The position numbers and the translations under genes were made by a program. A DNA stretch of 64,000 bases from Porpolomopsis calyptriformis (Eukaryota > Basidiomycota > Agaricomycetes > Agaricales > Hygrophoraceae), in contig OX621172.1 of NCBI GenBank assembly GCA_951640195.1, positions 1,426,001 to 1,490,000 on the forward strand. Reading direction: 5' to 3'. The notes beneath the pieces were generated by a model. The model made no database searches and was not told the origin of the DNA. It saw only the letters and a program-made list of their open reading frames with translations. Position 1 is the first letter of the stretch, and each line of letters starts with the position of its first letter. Shown in pieces: positions 1 through 10,545 of the stretch.

Positions 1-455
1 CGACACCACCTAAGTCTGAAATTCGGGATGAATTTCCTTTGAAGCCGAGGTGTATGTTACGGTTGTAATTTTTCTTCTTTCTCTTATCTTATCATATGCA
101 AAACCTATATCTTATCTTGGGATTCCCCACATTCTTTCGTTGGGATTCCCCATTACCTTTCTCCAGGATTCCCCATCACTCTATCCATATGCAGATACTT
201 TTCATTTCCATCTATGTTTCAACCCCTTATAATTTGTCATTGATCACGATGACTCACCCTGATCTTTGACTCATGTTTATGTTGCACTAACTTACACAGA
301 TAAGTAGTCAGTATATAAAGAGTACCTCTTGTATGTATCAGACCTTAAGTCTGATTCCTCATTAGCTACTCATAACAAGGACTTAGAACTATACCTTCAT
401 CTCTTAGGACAGAACACCTGAAGTAAAACGCATTCTAAACAACTGGTTTATAACA
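1..455 (+). mobile_element. 3' end and 3' LTR of a Ty3/gypsy chromovirus (family C)
   Basis: The window opens just inside the 3' end of a gypsy element. A stem-loop with arms GAAATTC/GAATTTC (18-36) precedes a purine-rich tract, and the LTR runs 55-455 from TGTTACGG to TTTATAACA. The LTR holds two TGACTCA motifs, a TATA box (312-320) and, about 33 nt further on, AAGTCTGATTCC (347-358), the position of the RNA start in families A and B. The U5 part shares AGTAAAAC with the LTRs of A and B. Immediately right of the LTR is copia coding sequence (AAAGCCTTCTGG), so this element landed in a copia pol gene. Its left part lies outside the window, so the target duplication cannot be checked. Confidence 0.8.
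18..36 (+). promoter_or_regulatory. Stem-loop upstream of the polypurine tract (family C)
   Basis: GAAATTC-GGGAT-GAATTTC is a perfect 7-bp inverted repeat with a 5-nt loop, about 20 nt before the LTR. The same structure with swapped or altered but still pairing arms precedes the 3' LTR of elements A (17851-17869) and B (19536-19552) and, with one mismatch, C' (9829-9847). It is probably an RNA element of the retrotransposon 3' end; its role is unknown. Confidence 0.6.
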
Positions 456-2377
456 AAAGCCTTCTGGCTGGCGCATATAGACCTCTTCTTCAAGTTCACC
501 ATTGAGGTAAGCTGAAGAGATATCAAGACTTTCTAATTCAAGGTCTTCAAGTGCAGCCAATGCCAGGATAGCTCAGAGTCAAGCCCACTTTGGAGTAGGA
601 GCAAAGGTCTCAGTAAAGTCAAATCCAGGTCTCTAGGCAAATCCTTGGGCTACCACTCTACCTCTATAGCGCTCAATGGATCCATCAGCTTTCCTTTTGA
701 CCTTGAACACCCATCGGCTGCCAATAGCTTTGCAGCCAGGTGGGAGTTGTACAAGCTCAAAGGTGCCATTTTCAATAAGTTGTTGGATCTCATATAAAGC
801 AGCCTTGTGCCATTCTTCCTTCTCTTCAGGGGAGCGCTGCATTGCCTCATAGTATGTGTTAGGTTCACCATCATGAGTAGCTGTCTTAAATGCATGCTGA
901 GAAGAGTTGAAAGCATACTCCACTGCTTGGTCAAGAGTAAGGTAATCGGTCTCTTGACCACTGCACAGATACTCAAATCCAGATTGGATGGCATCTAGAT
1001 ACTCAAGTTTACCATCACTAGGGTCTCTAAGCAGAAGTTCATTATAACTGCTAGACTTATTGACTGGAGATAATAGAGGTGAATGCATTTGGTGAGAAGC
1101 AGGAGGTGACATTGCAAGTGGGTCAGGAGTAGAAGCAGGTGGAGAAGCACTATTTGGAGTTAGAGAGGGAGTTGATTGGGGAGGCACAGAGGATTGACGA
1201 CTAAGTAGAGTCTCATTAAGGGAGCCTTGAGGACGACTGGCATGAGGAGGGTTTTAACGTCTTGAAGGTCCAGGTGGATTAGGGGCAGGTGCCTGATGTG
1301 AAGAAGGAACTGGGATAGCAGGGGTAGATTGGGACCAGGTATAGGTGCAATTTGTAGTAAAGGTAGTACTGGATGTGGTACTGTATCATCACTATGGTCA
1401 TCATCTCCCCCTTGATCCAGCACCACTACAGATGGTTCAGAGGGTGCAGAGTGACCAGGTAATATGGAAGGGGAAGAGACTAGATTGATAGCCACTGTAA
1501 GAGTTACCTAGGAAGCACCTTTCATCAAACACAGCATAACTGCTGATAATGATCTTCTTAGCTACTGGGTCCCAGAATTTCCATGCTTTCACACTATTAT
1601 CAAGGCTGGAAGCTACTGCCTTAAGAACCACACCTGGTGTCAAGCTTCACTGTCAATACTAAGGAGCAGTGAGCTTGACACCAGAGACTTTGGACGCATT
1701 TTTGACCAAATAAGAACAAACAAATCAGCCACAACTTCGGACTAGTACAAACCAGTACTACTCTATGCAGAGGAGATCATCACATCCTAACAACCATCAG
1801 GGTAACCAACAAAGATGCACTTCCTAGAATGAGGTTGGAGTGCTTTCCTTTTCTCTTGGTGCACTAGCACATAGGTAAGGCAGCCAAAGATATGGAAGTA
1901 AGAGATGTCTGGTTTCTTCCCTTTCCAGTGGAAATATGGAGTGTCTCTATTCAAAGCAGAAGTGGGTGTCCTGTTCCTAGTATGCACATAGGTAGAGACA
2001 GCAAGTACCCAAAAGGAGGGAGGAAGTTTAGCCTGAACTAGAAGTGCAGTGGCAGCAGCAGCAATATCTTCATTTGCGCACTCAGCTACTCCATTTTGAT
2101 AAGGTTCATTTGGCTCAGTGTGCTGATGCATAATACCATGGTCTGCACAGAACTGGTTGAACTCCCTACTAATAAATTCACCTCCTTTATCATCCCTAGA
2201 CATCTGAAGGCGTCTTCCAAGCTTGGTCTCAGCATAAGCCTTGAATTGCTTGAATGCAACAAGAGCTTCTGGTTTACATCTCAGGAAAGCAATCACTATA
2301 AACCTTGACTTGTTATCATTGAAGGGTTGCCAATAGTGGTATCCCTCAGGTATCTGAATAGGGAGAGGGTCCTTTAA
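456..2377 (-). pseudogene. Truncated Ty1/copia pol (integrase to RT), copy 1
   Basis: Read on the minus strand this fragment runs from the integrase core (about 2300 to 1795) through the proline/serine-rich linker to the start of the copia reverse transcriptase, with the motif SRWVFKVKRKADGSIER near 700. It closely matches the copia copies at 36.3-38.7 kb and 40.6-44.9 kb, which supply the domain order. It is broken by an LTR insertion at 1598-1792, by frameshifts near 1250 and 1500, and by loss of the gag, RNase H and LTR ends. The left end is cut by gypsy C at 455 and the right end joins a family D LTR at about 2377. It is non-functional. Confidence 0.85.
1598..1792 (-). mobile_element. Solo copia LTR (195-bp form)
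   Basis: The element runs TATCAAGGCTGG to CATCCTAACA on the plus strand, which is the reverse of the copia LTR TGTTAGGATG to CCTTGATA. It sits inside the copia integrase/RT linker. The uninterrupted sequence at about 42830-42850 shows the empty site, and the insertion is flanked by ACTAT (1593-1597) and ACCAT (1793-1797), a 5-bp target duplication with one C-to-T change. A copia LTR therefore inserted in an older copia copy and recombined to a solo LTR. Confidence 0.85.
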
Positions 2378-3377
2378 GTATCAAACTTAACTAAAGATCA
2401 TGCATTCAGTAAGTAGCATCTATAGCTCAAATATCCTTTATCTTATCTTATCTTATCTTATCTTAGATAAGATATCACTGTCCCTCACATATTATCTAAT
2501 CTCAGATAAGATACACTACTGTCTTTACCTATGCTATCTTATCATGGACAATAGCATTTTATTATGGACAATAGCATTCTTCCCTATTGTTCTCTGAGTC
2601 AGAATGACTCATATCCCATTTCTCTATTGTTCTGTCATCACTCCATTGTTCTCTGAGTCACTATGACTCATATTAATCTTCTCCATTGTTCTCCTCATTG
2701 TCTAACTCATAGTGAGTCACAATTCAAACTCCCCATTGTTCTTTTATCCATTGTTCTCATTGCCCATTGTTCTCAAACATATATAAAGGGCCCCCTTTTG
2801 ACCAGTGAGGAGTTCAGTTCACTTTTACCCCACTTTATCCCCCCTCCCCCCCACTCTCCCCTTTCCCTTGAACTCACCCCTAGTACTCAGTACCTAGTGC
2901 TATCCCTTATTGATACTACTTGTCTGTAGTCAATACATCCAATCTAGTCTAGTCTATTAAGCTTATACCCTGTGTGATTTCGCCTAAGCCCTCTTACGTG
3001 AAGAATCAACTTAGGAATCACCCCTTGACGTTTTCTGTAAGTTGAAGATAGCCATCGTGGACTATCTTATCTTACTTCAGCCCCTGCTTATTCATCACAC
3101 ACTCTAAGTCTCAGTCCTTATTGGAGAGACCTCACTGTGATACATATTCTTCTAAGTCAGCTGTTGACTTAATTCTTGTTCTCCCAGCCAATACTATCCA
3201 TTCAGTTTGGATAGCCTGTTTATCTGTATATCCTAGCCAAGGATTACTCAAGCCCCATCAAAGGAGGAAGTGACCATTACTCAATCAATTCACATCTCCC
3301 CCAAACAACTAGGACTTACTTGATTGACGTATGACTCCAGTAGTTCTAGAAGTGAAGTATTTATATTTCACTTGATA
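2378..3377 (+). mobile_element. Family D LTR (about 1 kb), 5' end truncated
   Basis: This LTR matches those at 55027-56047 (reverse) and 18628-26627 (reverse, interrupted) but lacks about 25 nt at its own 5' end, where it abuts copia sequence. It contains an array of TTATCT/AGATAA (GATA-type) motifs at about 2436-2545, several CCATTGTTCT repeats interleaved with TGACTCA/TGAGTCA motifs (2560-2780), then TATATAAAGG (about 2780). The 3' end is TTTCACTTGATA, followed by CCTGT, which pairs as the reverse complement of ACAGG at 56045-56049 flanking the LTR of the large D element. This suggests it is the displaced 3' LTR of that element. Confidence 0.75.
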
Positions 3378-3590
3378 CCTGTCAGGGGTCACATCCAGCA
3401 ACAGAGTAGTTGTCTGGCTTGAGGTGTGCAGGGTAGTAGTATAGAAGTCCCTGTTTATACCAGCCAGGTAGTAGGCAATAGATCTGGCAGCTATTTTTTC
3501 CATGATGGCTAACAAACCCAGTAAGTGATGCTATAGTAATTGCATCTGCATATACAAGGAAGAGAAAGACCCTAGACAGGAATAGTCAGT
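3378..3590 (-). pseudogene. Middle fragment of a Tnp2-type (CACTA-like) transposase
   Basis: On the minus strand the frame ending at the LTR border reads a segment with SLTGFVSHHG, then CLLPGWY, then YYYPAHLKPDNYSVAGCD. This is the region of fungal Tnp2-like transposases that follows the part encoded at 7570-7785 and precedes the part encoded at 56048-57540. At its upstream end (about 3580-3600) it changes without a gap into gypsy integrase sequence, which marks an inversion breakpoint. A stop codon interrupts the frame near its end. Confidence 0.65.
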
Positions 3591-6260
3591 CATATTCTAG
3601 ATAGAAGGGTGATTGTGAAGTGGCAGAGTGTTATTAGTTGTTATAAGTGAATTTGGCAGAAGCCAGCCATTCAGACCAGTCATCCTGCATGAAGTTGGTA
3701 TAGAACCATAGGTAGACTTTGAGTTCTTGATTTGTTCATTCAGTCTGACCATTAGTTTCAGGATAATAAGTGGTAGAGAGTCTGGAAATGGTTCCTAGAA
3801 GTTTGTTGAGGGCTTCAGTGAATTTCAATGCAAATTGAACTCCACAATCAGAAATGATCTTCTTTGGCTATCCATGGTGTTTCCAGATGTGATCACAGAA
3901 GAGTTAGGCAGCACCTTCTAATGAGAGATTGGAAGTCATTGGAATAAAATGGGCATGTTTCATAAACCAATTGATTAACTACCATCACAACATTGTATCC
4001 AAATGAATCAGGTAGTTGAACAATGAGATCGACAGTTATCTCAGTCCATGGTTCAGTAGTGGGGGGTATTAGTTGTAAGAGTCCTGTTAGTTTTGAGGGG
4101 TAATTCTTATTTTGTTGACAAGCAGGACAGGATTGAATGTAGTTGATGATGTCTTAAGGGGCACTATCCCAAATAAGTTTTGGGGCACCAGCTCCTTCAT
4201 CTTCTCAATACCAGGGTGTCCAACATGGGGGTATGCATAGGATAGTCATATTATGTCTGTGTACAAAGATACTTCCTCCAGCACTACAATTCAACCTTTA
4301 ATATTGTGAACCAACCCATTAGCTTGGTTCCAAAACAATGAGGCATCCTCAATTTTCAGTAAGATCTTGTCTGGTATCAGTAGCTTGAAGCATACTCTTG
4401 TGAAAAAGTCTAGTTTAGAAAGTTTAACAATTGAATTGATCTAGTGGTCTTCTGCAATTAAAACTTCATTTTCCACCTCACCTTTACCTTCATCAAAATA
4501 GTCTGGATGCCTGGATAAACTATTGGCCTTGTTCTTTCTCCCTGGGATGGACTTGATTTTATATTCATATCTTGATAGAATTTCTGACCAACAAGTGCAT
4601 CATCCAAACAACACATGAGCAATACTGAAATATTTGAGGGCAAGACTGTCAGTATAGATCAGAAGGTCATGTCTTGAGCCTTATAGAAGATGTTGCCATG
4701 TTTTGAGATAGTCCATTATAGCTAAAAGCTTGGCATTATGAGTTAGATACTTCTTTTTAGCAGGGGTTAATAATCTTGAGTGAAAGCCTATGGGTTTCCA
4801 GTCATTTCTGTGTAGCTGAGACAGTATACCTCCAAAGGCAAATCCAGAGGTGTTAGTCTCCAAGCAATACAGCAGGTCTTGGTCTAGTACTTCAAGGATG
4901 GGGGCATTCATGAGGGAGTGCTTCAATTGATTAAAGGCACATTGTCATTCGGGTATCCATTCCTATATTGTATCTTTATAGAGTAATTGGTTAAGTGGTT
5001 GAGCAATCTTTGAAAAGTCCCTGATGTATTTTCTCTAGAAGTTCATACTTCTGAGGAAGGATTGAAGTTGTTTAATGGTTTGAGGCTCAGGCCATTCAAC
5101 TATGGCTTTGATCTTCTTGGGATTAGTTCCAATACAGCCTTTCGACAAGGTTATTCCCAGATAGATCACCTCTTCCTTCTAGAATTGGCATTTGATAGGC
5201 TTATAGGAGAGTTTGTGTTTCTTCATGATATCAAGGGTTTTGAATGTCCAATAATATAATTCTTCTAGATTATCTCCACAGATGAGAATATTATCAATAT
5301 AGTGTGAACAATGTGGCAGATTGCAGCTTCGGTTGTTGAATGATTTGGTATAAGAGTGGTAGGGGATAACAGTTGGGAACTGTAAAATGATTTAAATAGT
5401 AATAATCTTTGATTGGTCTGTATCCAGCATCTTGTCCTTTCACATTGATTTCTTCAGCTTTCTTTCCTAAGAAGAAGGGAGTAGATTGAGGCAAAGATCC
5501 TTTGAATATCTATCCAGTGGCCACATTTTCAGCCAAAAATTTCTTCAGGAATTCTATCTCTCAAGGGGACATCAGATAAATCACATCAGTTTGGAGTATG
5601 AAGTCATCTCTAAGGTTAATGATGTGATTGAACTCAGAATGCAGTAGAAGATAGTCAAAAGACTCCTTGGCAAAGACACTAGTATAGTCTTCCAATAGAC
5701 TTCTACTACAAATTTTCACATATCTTCCTCCACTGTGCTAGCTTGAGCTTCATCTGATTTTGAAATACTTGTAATTGCCAGTAAGACCGATTCTACCATA
5801 GAGGGCTCTGCTTCACTGCTACAATACCAATGAGAAGTCTCTTTGTTTCCAAGAGCCAGTGTTAACTTCTCCCAATCAATACTAGGGTTTTAAGCTCTAA
5901 GCTATAGGTAGCTTAGGATAATATCAATTTTGGATCTGAGGTTGGTCACTTCCAAACAGATCCTTTCAGTATGTCCACCAGGAGCTTCTATCCAGACATC
6001 TGTGTCAAAAATAATCAGGCCTCCTCAGTTCTCTAACCTATATCACATTCTGTACAGGGATTGGGGTTTCCAAATCCTGAAGAGTAAATTCATAACAAGT
6101 TGCAAAAGTCTCATCTATAAAGTCTCCAGAAGCTCCACTATCAATGAGACACATGGCAGGGACACATTAGCCAGTATCTGAAGCCCAGTGAAAAACATGC
6201 CTATTGAGACTGGCTGTTAGCAGCTGTAACAGATTGAAATAGGAAATACCTATTCTCACT
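3590..6260 (-). pseudogene. Decayed gypsy pol: protease, RT, RNase H, integrase (family H)
   Basis: Read on the minus strand the order is protease (LIDSGASGDFIDE, about 6160), RT (YYYLNHFTVPNCYPLPLL, about 5400; YIDN instead of YIDD at about 5300), RNase H (LETNTSGFAFGGIL, 4930-4680; the first catalytic Asp is Asn), then the integrase zinc region and core (4250-3650), ending with FYLEYD at about 3600. Many stops and frameshifts are present and CpG is scarce, so this is an old copy. Gag and the 5' LTR are missing. The integrase stops exactly where Tnp2 sequence begins, and the missing C-terminal part of the protein is found on the opposite strand from about 7795. It is related to A and B but clearly diverged. 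Confidence 0.8.
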
Positions 6261-6600
6261 GTCTCTGGCCAATCAACTTCCTGTTCAATATTATTTCATG
6301 TCTACTTCCAGCTACCCTAATTCATATTTGAGTAGAAAACTTTTAATGAATCAAGTGTCTAACATTTTTTATGGCAAGTCCCCTCCATACCTGTTTGTGG
6401 CTGTAAAAAACTTTGCAGTAGTGCTCCTTAAGAAGTGTCCCATACAACTTACTACTGACATTCACAGTACCATGTATTGGACAGCTTTACACCCTAGCTC
6501 TGTAGCTTTATAGCTACTCAAAAATCGAAAGGCTTGAACCTATCTCATCAGTGTAAACAGCCTCAACGAAATGCAATACCTCCAAGCTAAGTCAACAATG
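6261..6600. other. Low-information stretch between gypsy H and Tnp2
   Basis: I see no reliable coding signal here. It may hold the eroded first exon of the Tnp2 gene and the edge of gypsy H. No LTR ends or terminal repeats are evident. Confidence 0.3.
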
Positions 6601-7790
6601 CTGTGATCACGCATGCCTCTGAAGGGATGGATGATTTCAAACTGACAGAGAACAGTGGTGTGCATCTAATTGCTCATACATGTTGCTAACTCTGAGTTAT
6701 CCCACCAGTTCCCCTTTGAAGACTATTCTGATCACAGCTATGGTTTGACACTATCTAGCCTACTGCCAGCTCTACCTGAGCATGGTTCTAACAGTCCTGC
6801 ACCTTCTAATCCCAATACTGGAAGCATAGAAGACCTATGAAATCAAGATCGACAACTAAATATAAACTCACCAGTTGCACCAAACCAATCTGATAACAGC
6901 AATGATCTGGATGACTATGTGCACAACTCATATTAGGTTGAAGACATCGAAAATTGCCTCAAACTCATCTCGCTTATCAAAAATGCTTAGCTAGGTGATC
7001 GATATGACAAACTTGATGACCATTTCTATGAACACCTTTATAATCCACCTCAAGAACCTCTGATCATGGATGATCCCAATCTACAATTGTCCCTCAAGGT
7101 CTTCCTTGCAACCAGACAGGCTTCTCAAGATGCTTACAACAAGGTCTGCAAGAGTATCCATGAGCACTTACTAGACTGCAAGATGCTTTCTCTTGATCAA
7201 GTCAAACAGTGTCTTGCCGAGTTCACTAGTGTTGTTCCAATTATAAACAACATGTGCCCAAACAGCTGCCTAGCATATGTTGGTCCATGGTTGGAGCTCA
7301 ATTGCTGTCCAAGATGTGGTGAAGATGGATACAAGAACTCTCCTGGAAATACTTCTATACCATCCCTATTGGTCCACAGCTCTAGGCTTTGTGGAGGTCA
7401 CCAGAAAGTGTGGAAGAGATGAAGTATCAATGATGATGCACTACTGAACTGCTCCAAGAGGTAGAGGAAAATGGGGGTAATATTTCACTCTACAATAACA
7501 TCCTCTGTGGTATGGAATACTTGCAAAAAGTTATCAATCATGAAATAACTAACAATCGATATAGTTCTCATGCTTTCAATTGACAGAGTGCAACTTTACA
7601 AGAATAAATCATCTAATACCTGGATCTGGATCTGGGTTGTGATAGACTATGACCTAGGTCTTCACTACCAAAAGAAATGGGTTCTCTCTGGTGGTTGTAT
7701 TCCAGCCCAAACCCTCCTAAAAGGCATCCCAGATATTAAGCCCTTCATTTTGAATCACACTAAGGTGATGGAGGCCAGCAAATAGGAAAG
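6600..7790 (+). pseudogene. N-terminal half of a Tnp2-type (CACTA-like) transposase
   Basis: The best frame (7066-7422) gives NPPQEPL, then SLKVFLATRQASQDAYNKV, then MCPNSCLAYVGPW and CPRCGEDGY, a Cys-rich segment typical of fungal Tnp2-like transposases. A second piece (7570-7785) contains MLSIDRVQLYKNKSSNTWIW and YQKKWVLSGGCIPAQ, corresponding to the start of the catalytic RNase H-like core, in which the Asp of LSIDR is the likely first acidic residue. Stops and frameshifts lie between and around these pieces. The protein breaks at about 7785; its continuation is found at 3590-3378 on the other strand and then at 56048. No terminal inverted repeats were found. Confidence 0.65.
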
Positions 7791-8960
7791 AGTCTAGGAT
7801 TCACCCTCATTTACTGATTACCATCAATTTCCCAAGTAATGTCCCCACAGCAAACACCTTCCATGAATGTCTCACGCATGCTCAGAAGAGTACTGGCAAA
7901 TCACTGTCACACACTGCAGAATTGATGAAGAAGTATACCAATCAAAAACAGAAACTCTCTCTCTCCTTCAAAGTTGGAGACCTGGTTTGGTTAGATACCA
8001 AGAATATCAAGACACCTCAACCTGCCAAGAAGCTAGATAACTGAAGAACTAGACTATTCAAGATTCTGAAACAAGTATCAGATCTTGCATATCTTATTGA
8101 CATTCCCAGAACTTGGAAGCTCCATCGAGTTTTTCATGTATCACTCCTAAAACCTAACATTGAAGATAAGTCACTCCACCCTAATGTTACTGATACATCT
8201 TGACCTCCCCTAGATTTAATCAAGAATGAAGAAGAATATGAGGTCAAATCTATTCTACAACACTCTGGAGCTAGACGCCAATGAAAATATTTGGTCAAAT
8301 GAAAAGGCTATCTGATGATGTGATGTGGAGCCATCTGAGCTCTGGAATCTGCCCTAAGAGATGATTGGAGGTACAATAGAAAGGAGCTATCAAAGAAATC
8401 ATGAAAATTGAAGAAATAGAAGAAATCGGAAAATCGGAGCACTCTCTAGAGTGCTAGAGGCAATCAAAGAGGCTCAAACATGAAGGACTAGACATGGGAT
8501 GATGGAATCTATCTTCCTTCTCTTGATACAAATATATCTACAAGTAAATATATCTGTGAAAACAAAGATCCCTTTGTATGCTATATAGTAAAGGGATGAG
8601 ACTTCTGAACCAAGCCACTAGTGAAAGGGTTGATAGAAACAATGGAAATCTACACAATGGATGTCTGGCTATCAGATGTATCCTTTGATATAAGCTGCGA
8701 TTGCGAATCAAAGAAATTTGCAGAATTTGGGGATAAATTGATAGACAGGAAGCCAAATCACATAGTCGAGGACATTATAGTAGTGTAGTATACATCTTGG
8801 GGATCACATCAATATATAAAACATGCCCTCTGGAGCTCAGGGGACTAAGGGGTCATATTACTGATTGAAGAAGCTACTTGGGAAGAATGATCAAACATCT
8901 TACAACATGCTAAGGAAATTGTGAAGACTTCTGAAGACTCAATTCAAAGAGTGACTTAAC
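7791..8960 (+). pseudogene. Gypsy H integrase C-terminus and chromodomain, split by an insertion
   Basis: This is the C-terminal end of a gypsy pol: PSNVPTANTFHECLTHAQK, then VGDLVWLDTKNIKT, then HRVFHVSLLKPN (GPY/F region), and a chromodomain with EEYEVKSILQHSG, KYLVK, and the end ATWEE followed by SNILQHAKEIV. The same domains close the pol proteins of A and B. It is broken by stops, including TGA in place of the cage-region Trp codon (KYLVK-stop-KGYL), and by a 544-bp insertion inside the chromodomain (8317-8860). It complements the integrase that stops at about 3590 on the other strand, so the two were once one gene. Confidence 0.75.
8317..8860. mobile_element. 544-bp insertion in the chromodomain, probable solo LTR
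   Basis: The chromodomain coding sequence GGCTATCTGAT/TGAAGAAGC is interrupted here, and CTGAT is repeated on both sides (8312-8316 and 8861-8865), giving a 5-bp target duplication. The insert starts GATGTGATGTGGAGC, ends GGGGTCATATTA, has no convincing ORF and holds an ATATATAAAA box near its right end. This size and duplication fit a solo LTR of a family not otherwise seen in the window. The ends are not a clean TG...CA pair, so another non-coding element is possible. Confidence 0.6.
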
Positions 8961-9093
8961 ACATTTGTTATCATTCTGGCTATCTATTTTATAATTCTAT
9001 TCTTAGATTTGAGTAGCATTTATAAACTCAGAGTCATTAATACAACTCCATCCAATCTTTCCCCACTTTTGATAACAAGACCACTTAACTAAA

Positions 9094-9830
9094 ATGTCGC
9101 AGAACTATTATTCAAAATGCCTGCCACTTGTACCCCCAAACCTAAATACCAAGTTGCCACCTGCTACCAAGGACAGATCCCTTCTCCTTGTACCTGTTCC
9201 CCTACCCCCAGTCCCTCCACCACTGCCACTATTCCCATCTCTAGACAGTTATACTGATAGCCTCATCTCACTGCCACTAACCTCTTTAGAAATGAGTCAA
9301 CTCCTCCCCCTGAAGACCCTAATATCACTATCACTTGCCTCAATATTAATAATGAAAGCATTGGTTAGTGGAACTGCAAGTTGTGAGTGGAACTAGAAGT
9401 GACAAAGGCAGAGTTGAAGGTGACAGAGAAACATATTACATTTTGGAAGGATAGGTATGATGCACTCAAACTCAAATGGTGGATACTCGAGCAAGAAAAG
9501 AAAAGAAACTGGATCAATTGCAGAAACACCACCACCCACACCCTCTTATCCCAAATGCTGGAGGACTGTCAAGTCATCAAAGGCTTGACATGAGAGGACC
9601 TCATGATGAGAGAGACTCTGATTAAATACAGGAGTTCTATGGAACACCCTATCAATCTCAATTTAGAGTACCCAGATAATGACAATGTTACTGCTGCCCT
9701 TGCCCCCACTCAGCCAACTTTGGAAGTTGATCCCATTGCTTCCCTCTCAGTAGCCATTGAGGCCCCCACTATTGAGGAAATCCAGACCCAGGCCTCAGAG
9801 ATCGAAACAACCAATATTGCCCAGGTTTGA
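9094..9830 (+). pseudogene. Third ORF of gypsy H/C' (proline-rich plus coiled coil), degenerate
   Basis: Downstream of the chromodomain, two overlapping frames give a Pro/Leu-rich segment (9094-9396) and then a charged helix with VTEKHITFWKDRYDALKLKW (9387-9593), followed by an acidic Thr/Ala-rich tail ending at 9830. The helix resembles the coiled-coil part of the third ORF of element A (SEHWREQAKHWEAKYEEV), and the position between pol and 3' LTR is the same. No histone-like N-terminus can be seen in this copy. Frameshifts make it non-functional. Confidence 0.5.
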
Positions 9831-10086
9831 AATTCAGGTCAAATTTCCTGAAAAGTGAGGTGTATATTATATTATGGATATAAATTTTCCTTCTCAATCT
9901 ATATTTGTCATTATAGTTTAGTTAGACTTCTCTTATCTTGCTTGGGATTCCCCACAATTGCGTTATAGGATTCCCTATAGCCTTATATCTTTCATTTACC
10001 CAAAGTAGGAGTGTTTTCATTTCTAACTCATTATGTTTCATCTCTTCACATACTCCAAGTTCTTATCATGTATATCTCTTACTTAC
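9829..10086 (+). mobile_element. 3' stem-loop and truncated LTR of gypsy H/C'
   Basis: The stem-loop GAAATTC-AGGTC-AAATTTC (9829-9847, one mismatched pair) and a purine tract precede LTR sequence beginning at about 9865 (TATTATATTATGG, where the TG start has mutated). The LTR shares GGGATTCCCCAC and neighbouring blocks with family C at 55-455. It is cut after about 222 bp by the insertion of a family B LTR at 10087. Confidence 0.7.
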
Positions 10087-10447
10087 TGTTAGAGATATAT
10101 TTTTTCTTTTTCCTTTGCTTGTCTATTCCTATTTACATCAGACAGTTTACATTAATAACTGCTTAGCCACCCAAGCTCCACTTAGTAATAGAAGGTGACC
10201 AAGCCATATCTATATTTAGTCTACCATCACTCTCCTTATCTACATAACTCATCTATAATTGTTTTATGACTCACACATAGTCAGTATGACTCATACTTAG
10301 CTAGTATATAAAGCTAGCAGTAGATAGACTTAGGATAAGTCTGTTTCTTTCATTAACACCCAAATCAGTAGTCTGCTAACCCTTTAAAACCCTACACCCA
10401 GAGCCTGAAGTAAAACCTTGCAACCAACCCTAGACTGCCATCTAACA
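10087..10447 (+). mobile_element. 5' LTR of gypsy B' (family B)
   Basis: A 361-bp LTR runs from TGTTAGAGATATAT to CATCTAACA, homologous to the LTRs of element B (19158-19517, 25783-26141) and B'' (63120-63479). It contains a TATA box followed by AAGTCTGTTTCT (10337-10348). The adjoining primer site AGAAACAGACTA (10448-10459) pairs with that segment at 11 of 12 positions. Compared with element B, about 22 nt after the primer site are deleted. Confidence 0.85.
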
Positions 10448-10545
10448 AGAAACAGACTATACAACCTCTACTCTATCTGGCCAGCACTGAAGGTCTTCAC
10501 CCACCAGATCACTTTCACCCCCCAGACATCAACATTGATTAGGCT

